The notes under the pieces are model-generated. The model saw nothing but the letters and a program-made list of their open reading frames with translations. It made no database searches and was not told the origin of the DNA. Positions 24,142-34,370 of a DNA stretch of 64,000 bases are shown one piece after another. A program made the translations under genes and the position numbers. The DNA is taken from positions 3,407,001 through 3,471,000 of the forward strand of contig OZ017748.1 of the NCBI GenBank assembly GCA_963969365.1, read 5' to 3'. Within the stretch, counting starts at the first letter, position 1; each line of letters starts with the position of its first letter. The DNA comes from Asterochloris sp. CNOR1. Its lineage: Eukaryota > Chlorophyta > Trebouxiophyceae > Trebouxiales > Trebouxiaceae.

Positions 24142-24351
24142 ATTATTTTGTTGGTATTCAACTGCAGTATCACCTCTGCTGTGACACTGCAGATCCCTCG
24201 AAGTTTAGGTCGATGAAAGTTGCATAACCTGAAGCATTTAATCTGGCATTTCTTTAATTGAAGCAGGCGAATACAACAAAGACCCTCTGAGGCGCTCAAC
24301 GTTGTCACATCTGTTGCTTTGCGTGTGATCCACGACTCAGGAGTGATCACA
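24142..24351. promoter_or_regulatory. Divergent promoter, LSM12 / RBM25
   Basis: 210 bp separate the two start codons, which point away from each other. Both encode RNA-related proteins, so shared regulation would make sense, but no element is identified. Confidence 0.35.
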
Positions 24352-27300
24352 ATGAACTTCAGGCCTCCAATGGGAGGCTTTGGCCAGCCTGCCATGGGTG
24401 GCATGATGGGGCCAGGTACCTCTAGCTGCATCTCATATCTGTACTAGCCGCAGAGGATGACCATGACGCCCCCTCTTGCAGGCATGGGCCAGCCTATGAT
24501 GATGGGAGGGCCTCGGCCTGGCTACAATTCTCCCATGCCGCTTGGTGAGGCCAGAGCTGGCTACCACTTCTCAGTAGACCATCTGCTGCATGCCGTGCTT
24601 ACTTCACACCCCCAGCACACAAGCCTGAGTGTACGGCGGCCCCCCTGCAGGTCCCATTGCAAAGAGCACAACCCTCTACGTGGGCAAGATCGCTCCCACA
24701 ATCCCAGAGGACGTGATTCGCAGCCTTCTGGAAGCCTGCGGCACTGTCAAGTCCTGGAAGCCAGTGCTGAATGAGGATGGCAGCCCCAAGGGCTTTGGCT
24801 TCTGCGAATACCAGTCCCCCGAGGCGGTCACGCGTGCACTGAGGCTTTTAAACAACCTCAAAGTGGATGGGCAGGAGCTGCTGCTCAAATGCACCTCGGC
24901 CACTGAGCGGTACATCCAGCAGCACCAGGTAAGGCTCTGCTGTGTTTCAAGCCGGCAGCTTGTTTTGCTTCCCGCAGCAGAAAGTCTCAACGCTGGGCAA
25001 ACGGCTGATGTCTTGCTCACTGTTGGGCCTACTGATGCGCGAGTGCAACTTCGGCAGTGAGGTCAAGGCCAGCTCTTGCCGCTCCTGTTGCTGCTCTTGT
25101 CATTCCTGTTGGGAGCAGCGAATGTGGCAACAGGGCAGGCCTGCCCACGCCAGAAGCTTGGGCTATCCACGCACTCTACTCGGCTGCCGGCTTTGTATAA
25201 GTCAATCGGAGTCTGCGTGAAGGTGCATGCCTTGGTGGTCTACAGCTAGCTAGGCTGTGCCTGTCTGCTGCCCCTCAGGCCGACCAGCACCCTGGAGGCG
25301 CCCAGCAGGTGCCCAGCCTCCTGCTCAGCTTGCTGCACAGGTGCACTAAGCAGAATTTGGCAGCAGCTGGCAGTCGACAGGTTGCCTCATGGTGCCACGC
25401 AAGCCCACAACCTGTGCTCAGCAGGCACTGTGTCAGCAGTTCGACGGCTGTGGTTTGCCTGAGCTGCCCATAGCTGGCGCTCAGCTGATTTCCTCAGCCT
25501 GCTCTCAGCTTGCACTTGCACCCTGCCCCCAAGCAGGCCCATAAGCAGCGCAAGAGCACCCAGGAGGCGCATGCACATCAATGAGTGTTGGCAGTCTACA
25601 TTTCGGTTTTGCTGCCACGCAGGTTTGCCACCAACATTGTGAGGACTCACAGCAGGGACCCTGACACTGCACCTGCCCATACCTGACGAGATACACCTGT
25701 CAGTCAATCTGCGCTCCTCTGCAGGCCCACAAGCAGCGCGACAGCGCTCAGCAGGCCACAGCGAATGGCAAGCCTACAGACCCAGAGGGTGAGGAGGACG
25801 ACGACAAGCTGGGCGCAATCATGGCCATTGTAAGTGCCCGTGCCGCCACGCAGCAGCCCCTCGCGGCGGCCCCCTCAGCCCAGCAGCAGGCACAGGATTT
25901 TCTAGCGGAGAGCCTGCTGCCGCCCCCCCCCAAGAAGGGCGGCAGCTCCGCAGCCGCCCCTGCTGGGGCAGAGGCAGACAGGCGGGACCGAGACCGCGGG
26001 GGAGAGAAGGAAGGGCGTGACAGGGATGGACGGCGCTCTAGGAGCAGCCGGGACCCTAGCAGGGACCCTGCACGGCAGAAGGAGCTGGAGGATGAGATGC
26101 GGCGCAAGCAGGCCAAGCGTGAGGCTGAGAAGAAAGCTGCCGCCGAGCAGCACGAGTACGACAAAAAGGTGCTGGAGTGGGAGCGCCATGAGAGGTAGGC
26201 CAAACCCTGTAGCGCAAGTCTTGCATGGCCTGAGTCAGTCTGCATAAGGATGCCACAAAGCAGTGCCTTTGCACGCGCAGTTGTTGTCAGCTCAGGCTGA
26301 GTCGCTGGCTGGCTGGCTGCTGGCCGCCGGTGCAAGGCCCTCACAAGACTAATTCTGTCCTGTAGGCTGGCGCTGCGAGTGCCGGCGGCTGCAGCCAGCC
26401 GGCCTCTTGTCTGATGCTGTGTGTGGTGTATGTGCTGCTGCAGTTGACAGTGTGCTCTGCTGAAGCTGCTCAAGTCGCAGGGGGCTTGCTCGCCATGTTG
26501 TGCCTCTGGGGCTGTGCAGGGCCCGCCTGACGGCAGCGGCGGCCTGAGGGGCTGCCAAGCACACACCACTGGTTGCTTGCACATGGGTCTGCGGTGAGCG
26601 GTGTTGTGGGTCCTGCTACTGGAGAGCTGCAGCATGCGTCTTGCTGCCACCAGCCCTGCCTGTCGCACAGCTGCCTTGCCTGGAAGCACTGATGCAGGCT
26701 GCCCCAGCCGCACCCACTGGCGGGGCAGCCACTCTGCGTTGCACCGCACCTGTGGGCTTCCAGCCGTGCCTTGGCTGGGGGCCTGCAACTGTCCATGTGC
26801 CCAAAGGCAGCAGGGCCTGAGCAGTGGCTGGACATGGCGAAGAGGCTGTTCCAGGTCCGTCCCTATCTGCTGGGGCGACCCAGTCACGGCCGCCCTGATG
26901 CTCACCCTTGCTGTGCAGCTCATAGAGGACGCTGCTGCTTGATCACTCCAGCCTGGCTCCCCATGGTGCAGCTGCGGGGTTCAAGACAAGCATTGCCACC
27001 CGGCAGTGCAGCTCAATGGTGCAGACTGCTGCTTTGCCACCCTGCAGTGCGGTTGCAGACGCAGACTGCTGCCTTGCAGCACACACTGCAGGAATGTCCA
27101 AGAGCAACTCGCCTCAGCTTGTGCCTCCAGCGAGAGCCATCTGCTACTGCCAGACCCAGCCTGCCTTGCCCTTCACCCAGCCTGCCTGCCTGACTGCTGG
27201 CAGGCAGACAGCTGCCTCTGCAGCCATCTCCCCTCTGCTGACAACACCCCCGCACGATCCTGTTGTGTAGGCAGCGCCTTAAGGACGTTGAGGCTGCCCA

Positions 27301-30300
27301 GGAGGCTCTGCGCAAGGGCGAGAAGGACCGTGCTCGTGCAGTGCGGGCGGACAACGACACAGGCGACGAGGATGAGAGCATGGAGCCCTGGCTGCGCAAG
27401 CTCTTTGCTGCCACGTGAGCTCAGTGTTGAACTGCTGATGGGTTAGAGTCCCTTGTTCCAGCCCCAGCCAAGTCCAACATCTTCTCTTGTTCCAGCTTGA
27501 TCTGAATGAGTCTGTGCCAGCATGCGCAAACACAAAGGCCCCAAATCTGCCCAGAGGCGCTCTCTTACCCTTTGGCTGAACACAACATGGTGCTTTTGTT
27601 GCAGCATGCACAGTGCAAGAGGGGAAAGGCTGCAGATTTGTCAAGTTCAGCTTCGAGTCCCCCGTCTCTCTGTGCAGCAAAGAACGTACTGGAACTGCAG
27701 CATTTGCGGGGGTGGGATGTGCGCTGTGCCCAGACTCTTGGTGTGAGCTCGCCATTCTCCTTCGAAACAGGCTCAGCAAGATGCGGCAGCGCTAGACGGG
27801 GACTGAGGCAGCTTTGAGTACCTCTTCAATCCATGTGCAGCAGTTCTGCTGAGACTGGCAAGGAGGATGCAAGAATCCCAGCCCTTGACATGACTTTGTC
27901 CTTGTCTCCTGCAGCAAGCGTGGCGAGACACGGCGGCGCAAGAGGGGCGAGGAGGCGGCCGAGGAGAAGGGCGATGCTGAGCGCCTGGAGCACCTGCGCC
28001 GCAAGCAGCAGCGTCGCATGGAGAAGGCAGAGGCTGCTGCAGCAGGTAGGTTGCCTTGCAAGGCGCTACTCTGGTTGGTCAAGCTGCCAGCTGTGCAAGG
28101 GGGGATCCGAGCAACACGATCGGAGGAAGGCAGGAGAAGCTGCCGCTGGTGGGCTGCCTGGCATTGTGGTGGGTTGTGCATCAGGTGGTGGCTGCCTGCA
28201 CCACGGATGGCTGGGGCCCTGCAGGGGGCTGGCTGGTGCTGGCTGGTATGTAAGTGAGCTGTGAGGAAGTTCATCTGGCTATCTCTGCTGGCTACATCAG
28301 CACTGCTGGGATAGGGCAGGGGCCGATGTAGCAGGTGGCTGCCTTGCAAGGCCCTGTTTCAATTGACCAGGCTGCTGGCTATGCAGAGGGGATCTGGCCA
28401 TGGGTGGAGAAGGCAGGATCTGCTGCTGCAGTGGGCTGCTTTTGCTAGATTTCTGCTGTGGACTTCAACGGCCAGCTGGCTGGGCCACCTGGTGGACAAG
28501 AGAAAGAGGCCGCTTCATCACGTACAACGCCTGGCTTGGAGTAGGTGGCGATCATGCTGCATTGATTGCGTTGCTGGCTGCTCCAACATGGAGGGCTGAG
28601 GCCCAGGATGTGCGCTGGTCGGCATCCCAGTCGCGTACGATGAACCTCAACTGGTGAGTCAGCTCGTGGGACCAGTGCCACCTGCGGACGGCAGCAGGCC
28701 GCTGGCCAGCAGCATACTTATTTAGTATCAAGCTGGCTTGGCAGACTGCTCGCTGCACCAGCTGCATGAGGGCAGCAGGGGCTGCGGCAGCGAATGGGCT
28801 GGCTGGCACTGTATGGCCTTGTAGTGTGATCCTCTTCAATTTCGCATGACTGCACTTGTAAGTAAATTGGCTCCATCTGCGCTCGCATGACGAAGGCTGA
28901 GGTTGCTGCAGCAGGGGGGCCTGTTGGGCATGCTGCTGGTTGGGGTGCTTTTGTGCGGTAACGGCGGCTGCAAAAGCTGGAGTGGCTGGCAATTTGAAGT
29001 GTTGAACTCAAGCCAACTTGGGCATTGTGGTGGGCGGGCTGGCAGCCTCCATGCAGTGTCTGTTGCACCAGGCTGCCCTACAGCAACTCTCTTGTGTTGC
29101 CTAGGAATTCTGAGCAAGTGGCTCAGCCTGCACAACAATCACACTGACTTGCCTGCCCTGCAGCCCGCAGCAAGTCTGAGCCGCAGCCCAACGGCGATGC
29201 CATTGGGGCAGAGAGCAGCCAGCAGGCATCCCGGCCCCCCTCCCGGTCCCCAGCTGCTCACACCGGCGGTGCCAAGATCGCACCTGATGATGCCATCATG
29301 CAGGCCATGCTGGCGCAGGTGAGCTGCCGCCTCTGTGTTAATTGATAAGATGCTGTCTGGCCCTGTGCAAGGCAATACATACTCCTGGCCTCCCTCTCAT
29401 AACTTTCAAAGAGCTGACAAGCACTTAGGCTCTTGTCTTGATAGGCTTGGCAGAGACCCAGGTCCATGCAGTTGGCTGGATGCTGGGCTGCACAAAAATG
29501 ATATCGCAGGCGGCGGGCATGGCAGAAGCACAGTTGTGGTTGCTTGCTGCATGTTGTGGCTGCCTGCTGGGCCGACTAGGTTTTCCTGGTGCAGGCACGG
29601 GAAGCCCCCACCGCAACCTCGCGCCTGCCTGCCTCACCACACAATGCAGCCGCCTCCGCGGGCCCTCCCGGGGCTGCTGAGCCGAGGCCACGCAGTGGGG
29701 GAGTGGCTGCAGCTTTTGGCGAAGATGATGAGGAAGAGCCCAAGCGCCGGCTCATCCCTCTGCAGTACACAGACGAGGAGCAGAAAGCAGCGGCTGCGGC
29801 AGCTGCGCAGCCAGCGGCTGCCCAGGAGGCTGCGGGGCCCGATGGGGGTGCAAGGGCCCAACAGGCCCAGATATCGCAGCTGAAGCAGTCGCTGCCGCGC
29901 AGTAAGGAGGCTGTGTTTGCGGCAACTATCAAGTGGGACGCCTATGCAGAGGCTCAGCCCAAGCTGGGGGAGAAGGTGGGCATGGTGCTGAATCATCAAG
30001 CCACCACTTGACCACCCAAGATGCACTTCCATCATTGCATCAGAGGTGGTGTGCTGCTAAGCCCCTTGCCGTCAAATTCATCACTACCAGATCTAGTCCT
30101 GCAGCATGTGAGTGCGAGTGCATGGCCTGTAACTTCACCAGGTCACTCCATGTTCATGCGCACCTGCCCAACCTGCAGGTGGGCAAGTGGGTGGGCGGCC
30201 AGATCGAGAAGCTGATGGGACAGGAGGAGGGCAGCCTGCGCGACTTTGTGCTTGAGTGCCTGGGGAAGCGCACCTCCCCAGAAGCACTGCTGGGAGAACT

Positions 30301-30759
30301 GGAGCCCATTTTTGGTGAGCTGAACGTCAGGATTACTGTGAGTGGATGTAACAATAACATAGCACCTGGTGACCGCGGCTGTCTAGTGTTGCTCCACTAA
30401 GCGGCTCTCAACACTACATTGCTGAGCTCTCTGGTGCTGTTTGTGGCATGCCGCAACCGCCGAGCTGCGCATGGCGCAGGGCAATGCTTTGAAGGGCGCC
30501 TGTGCTTGCTGCATTCGTGGTGTCTCACCAATGTCTGGCCTGCTCACCACAGCGCTGCCATGTGCCGTGCTCATGGACTGGCTGCATGCCTTGTGTATAC
30601 CCCATAGTTGGTCTCTGTTCTGGTACATGCTTATTTGGTACACTGACTGAGTACTTGTGCACATCTGCTGCAGACAACGAGGCCGAAGAGTTCATCATTA
30701 AACTGTTCCAAGTCATCATCTATGAAACGGGGCGCTGGCAGATCTTGGGCCATGTCTGA
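24352..30759 (+). CDS. RBM25: RBM25-like splicing factor (RRM ... PWI)
   Basis: Ten exons join in phase to 635 residues: 24352-24415, 24482-24544, 24651-24928, 25725-26194, 27271-27414, 27915-28045, 29164-29318, 29595-29975, 30179-30314, 30674-30759. A Gly/Met/Pro-rich start precedes an RRM with RNP2 (TLYVGKI) and RNP1 (KGFGFCEYQ). The middle is charged (RDRDRGGEKEGRDRDGRRSR) and then Glu/Lys/Arg-rich and helical. The last ~110 residues form a PWI domain (VGKWVGGQIEKLMGQEEGSL ... FIIKLFQVIIYETGRW). This order identifies RBM25/yeast Snu71-type U1-associated alternative-splicing factors. Introns are large (up to 1,118 bp) and carry exon-edge echoes. A GTAAGT at 25830 lies inside the open coding exon and is probably not used. 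Confidence 0.92.
25266..25575 (+). repeat. Echoes of RBM25 exon 4 5' edge (25716-25760)
   Basis: The clearest copy, near 25538-25573, reads GCAGGCCCATAAGCAGCGCA then AGAGCACCCAGGAGGC, against the true GCAGGCCCACAAGCAGCGCG then ACAGCGCTCAGCAGGC. Weaker copies lie near 25278 and 25398. All are upstream of the true acceptor in the same intron, and the best copy keeps CAG at its edge. Confidence 0.75.
28320..28400 (+). repeat. Echo of RBM25 exon 6 donor region (28036-28115)
   Basis: GCAGGTGGCTGCCTTGCAAG here matches GCAGGTAGGTTGCCTTGCAA at the true exon 6 donor, and similarity continues for about 70 bp (GACCAGGCTGCTGGCTATGC against GTCAAGCTGCCAGCTGTGC). Another partial copy at 28889-28920 repeats the exon's GAGGCTGCTGCAGCAG end. 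Confidence 0.7.
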
Positions 30760-31268
30760 AGGCTGCACAGCATACATTCATGCCCGCGCTGTGTTCTGAT
30801 GCAGTGCCAGCTCAATTTTGTGAACTTTTTCTATCAGTGCATTCTGCTGGGACTTCAGTCTGCATGGCAGCTGTTGCCTGTAAACTTATCAGTTGCTGCA
30901 TGCATTGTCATGACATGGAACCCCAGGCTGCAGCACAGACAGCAGACCTGCTGACGATAGCCAAGTGCTCTTGCTCTTTCATGGCAAGTGCTGCCTGTAG
31001 TCTTGCAATCTGCACATCATGCCAAGCTGGAATCAGTCAGACTGCAGCATACAGGCGCTGGCGACCGATGAACGATCAGCTTGCCTTGTTTTCTGCCTCA
31101 GCAGGCACAAAGTTGTGCTTGGCTTCATGATGCATCCACCAAAATAGTGCTATGCTGCATGCCCACAATGTCAATAAGACGGCAACCAGCATTGCATGGG
31201 TCTCCTGTTTCGACTGAAGCCTTTAGCGGCGGCCAGGCTGGCGGGGGCCTTATTCATGTGGCCGTTCA
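30760..31268. other. Intergenic region between same-strand genes
   Basis: 509 bp between the RBM25 stop and the ferredoxin ATG, one of only two same-strand neighbour gaps in the window. It should contain the RBM25 3' end and the ferredoxin promoter. It is less GC-rich than its surroundings. No feature is recognised. Confidence 0.4.
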
Positions 31269-31917
31269 ATGAGGATTCAGCTTCCTAATGCTGCTGTCCA
31301 CAGCTGCTATCGGGGCACTTCCTTAAGGGAAACAAGCCAGAGGAGGCCTCTCCCTCCTGCCAGAGCTGGTGAAGATCTTGGACCAAAGACAGGCCTTGTG
31401 GGGGAGGCCAGGTTAAGCCCATCTTGGCAGTGGACAGCATGTATCCTGAGAACCCTTCACTGAGGCTTACCATGCTGCAGGATTGCAACAGCACCGCTTG
31501 GCACTTATTTGAGGCCATCGCCGGGCACTGGGCAGCTCACAACATTGCACTTTGTAGGGGGAGGCGAGATGTACAGCGTACAGGTATCAGCAGGCAGCAG
31601 TCTCCTGCGCGCTGCTGAGGAGTGCAATGCAATCAGAGTATATCCAGACTTTTGCCTGGAGGGTGAGCCAGGTGCCGCCTCTTTGGCCAGCTGCTGGCTT
31701 CTAGTTCGGCTATCCCAACTCTGACACACACGTCCCTTCAGGCTCCTGCGAAGCCTGCCTGTGCGAAGTGGCGGGAGGCGCACAGGAAATGGGGCCCAAG
31801 AGCATGGGCACCCCAGAGGTGTGCAGGTCTTGCTTAGCAGTTGTGCCGGAGTCTCAGACACCGGTGGAAGTAATGCTACTTGGAGAAGAGGATGTGTGGA
31901 GCACTGGCATGGTGTAG
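31269..31917 (+). CDS. Plant-type 2Fe-2S ferredoxin-like protein, probably plastid
   Basis: Three exons in phase: 31269-31411, 31481-31662, 31742-31917; about 166 residues. The first ~60 residues are basic and hydroxylated (SCYRGTSLRETSQRRPLPPA), like a transit peptide. The ferredoxin fold starts at TTLHFVGGGEMYSVQVSAGS. The cluster ligands follow the plant pattern Cys-x4-Cys-x2-Cys (FCLEGSCEAC). The fourth Cys (VCRSC) comes 24 residues later, shorter than the 29 usual in photosynthetic ferredoxins. The short spacing and the GEEDVWSTGMV tail suggest a minor FdC-type ferredoxin rather than the main photosystem I acceptor (inference). Its stop lies 14 bp from that of the convergent next gene. 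Confidence 0.85.
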
Positions 31918-31931
31918 CTTGATGAAAGGGA

Positions 31932-34108
31932 TCATGATAAGACGTTCATGATTTCCATGAGCTTGTCAACGCGGGGCCAGGCAGTGAACATCTCAATTGG
32001 GCTGGAGACTGGATTACGCAGGTCACCACAGGTCGCCTGTGTCTTTGAGAGGCCTGCCAAGGAAGCTGCTGCGCCTTCTGCCCTCGCTCATGGTACTCTC
32101 AGTCGGCTGCAGCAGTCACAAGGATCAAGCATCATGTCTGAACAGCAGGTCAGGATACAGCAAATTTAGTTGACAGGCTCACCGACAGCGGGTGCTGATT
32201 GAAGGAGTTGCGCATGGAGCTGACTCCAGTGTGCCCTCTGTTCCCGGCACACTTCCTTGCAGACCGCATGGCAAACTCGTCTGCAGAGCATGGCCTGTGT
32301 TCAGCCAGGCAGCATCATGGTCTCAGATAGGCCCCAGCCAGGCTCCAAGTGAATGTGTTACAGCCCAGATACCAGGCTGGACAATGCTCCTCACCAAACA
32401 TGTTGTCTGAGGCCAGCTGCTCATCGTCAGGGACTTCAATGATCAACCCAGTTGAGCCCCATACCCCATGGGACTGGCAGAGAGGTGACCTGCATGGACC
32501 ACAGAGATTGACATTGAAGCCAGAGTGTGCAGTTCTACTACATGATGATGCTGTTCAACACTGGCTGCCTCTTTAACAGACCTCCCCCATACCCATGCAT
32601 GAGCGCATCGCAAGCCCTGTGCTGTACAGGCGACAAGCAATCGCCAGCACTGGCGGGCAATGGTGGCCAGTGTCCCTCATCATTGCTCATTATGCAAAGA
32701 CCTCCGTTCCCACCTCTCCCCGCGGCACTCAGGCTCCCACTGGCGGGGGGACTGTGTGCAGCTTCCCACAGCAGATGCTGGCTGCGACTGAGTCAGTGGC
32801 TGAGGCTGCCTCTCAGTCAACTGCAGCACAGCTGGGCTGTGCAAGGCCGTCTGCAGGCAGGGCACCAGAATATTGAGGGCAGGCACTCGACACCTGTGAA
32901 GATAGCAACCATGCACACCTTGTTGCAGCATGTGCACCCCGCGCCTGGCAGGCCAATTAAGACCAAACCTGCACCGCTTGGCTTCGTCTTCTGGGTATCA
33001 CTGACTATGCACAGCTGCTGGGTCGCACCTGCTGGGCTGAGCCTTCCTCCACATCGCACGGCACCCGGGGCGGCCTCCTCCTGCATGGCCAGGCAGTTGT
33101 GCCCATGTTTACAGACTGCAGCAGCACGCTCAGCAGCTGCGTTCAGGCAGCATTGTGGGGCGGAGCTTTATCACAATCATGTTGCCAATGTGCAGCGCTC
33201 AACTGAGCGCTTGCAGAGTTTCAAACAGACAGTCAAAACCATCAGCGCCCCGTGGCCTGCACCGCAGTCCGACCAAGGCTATGGGTGCACCTCTGACATG
33301 GACGACAATCCGCTGAGCAGCGTAGCCATCTCTGAAAAAGGATGGCGGCCTGTCACCACCAGAATGTGCCTGAAGTGAGACGTGCGCGCATCTGTGCCTC
33401 CCAGTCATGCATCGCACCTTGGGGCACTGTCAGCTGGCTCCAGCGCCTGCTGCCCCAGCTCCTGAGCAGAGGCCCGCAGCAAGGTCGGTGCCGACAGCTG
33501 CAGGGGCACATCTGCAGGCAGAAATTTGCTTGCAGCAGGCCTGACCCAGGCGCGTGCTAGAGGTGCGACAGGGAGTCCTGCCTGGCCGCATGCTGATCAC
33601 TGACACTAAGATTATGGTTGTTTGCCAAGGGAAGCAGTGCCCCCCAAGATGTGGAACGACACATCGTGCTTTGAGTGCAGCTTTCTTCTTGGTATGGCCT
33701 GAGCCCAGGTGCCTTCCTGTGCAGGCCGGTACAGCAAGCCTCCCCCCACAGGCAGCTGGACTGCCCGTGCACTCACCCAGAGAGGGCCCTCCGGCTGCCC
33801 TGGGCAGCCCCCTTCCCGCAGCAGCGCTTGTGCTGTCCACAGACTCGCGCCACATCACCTCATCTGACATCCTCACATCTGTGCGCCGGGCCCCTGCTGG
33901 AGTCAGGATCCGCGGCGTGGCCAGCGATGACCTGCAGCACAGGCACCCACAGCTGCCCAAATGGAGCACAACCTGACAGCGCCCTTGGCACCTCTTGAGG
34001 CAGCTATCTTGCTGAGCATGCAGCATGGCGCTGGCGACCACCAGGAATGTCCTGCGGCACCCAAGCTGAGCTCTTGCAACCTGCACTGGCGGGCCACCGG
34101 AGCGCCAT
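31932..34108 (-). CDS. Unidentified protein, eight phase-linked exons
   Basis: Eight exons join without a break in phase: 33931-33777, 33511-33418, 33349-33291, 33080-33029, 32893-32714, 32616-32542, 32489-32395, 32008-31932 (TGA at 31934-31932), giving at least 262 residues. The 5' exon is not fixed; an ATG at 34108 is one candidate, so that end is approximate. Visible segments are a basic Ser/Arg-rich start, PPSFFRDGYAAQRIVVHVRG, RVPALNILVPCLQTALHSP, ALMHGYGGGLLKRQPVLNS, VWGSTGLIIEVPDDEQL and a C-terminal FTAWPRVDKLMEIMNVLS. These look like a folded, conserved enzyme-like protein, but I do not recognise the family. Competing plus-strand frames over the same region do not splice in phase. 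Confidence 0.6.
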
Positions 34109-34370
34109 ATACAATGAGGCAGCTGCTCTCGAGAGCAAGGTTGGTGGCTGACACAGTGTGCTGTCCATCTGTGGCCCTGCCAGGTGGGGCCACAGATGCC
34201 TTACAGAACAGGCAGCTGTCACGGGTGCTGTGCTTGCAGGCCCTCAGCATGGCGCCAGCTGCTGGGGCAAGAGCTGTGCCGAGCCTGAAGCCTGGCCACA
34301 CATCAGCTGCCAGCACACTCTGACACGTGCAGCCCAGCAGCGGCAGCCGTCCTGCAAGGTCATGCTGGCT

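Noticed and set aside
25830-25835. A perfect GTAAGT donor inside RBM25 exon 4
   Set aside because: The frame stays open and coding past it, with the expected charged RBM25 middle region, and no matching acceptor gives a sensible exon. It is probably an unused cryptic donor.
32527-33378. A 283-codon plus-strand ORF
   Set aside because: It overlaps five minus-strand exons that all join in phase with good GT-AG sites. Some segments look protein-like on both strands, but no plus-strand splice chain was found.
33554-33976. Plus-strand frame that looks coding (ending HPQLPKWSTT)
   Set aside because: The minus-strand exon 33931-33777 has a perfect GTGAGT donor and joins its neighbours in phase; the plus frame does not.
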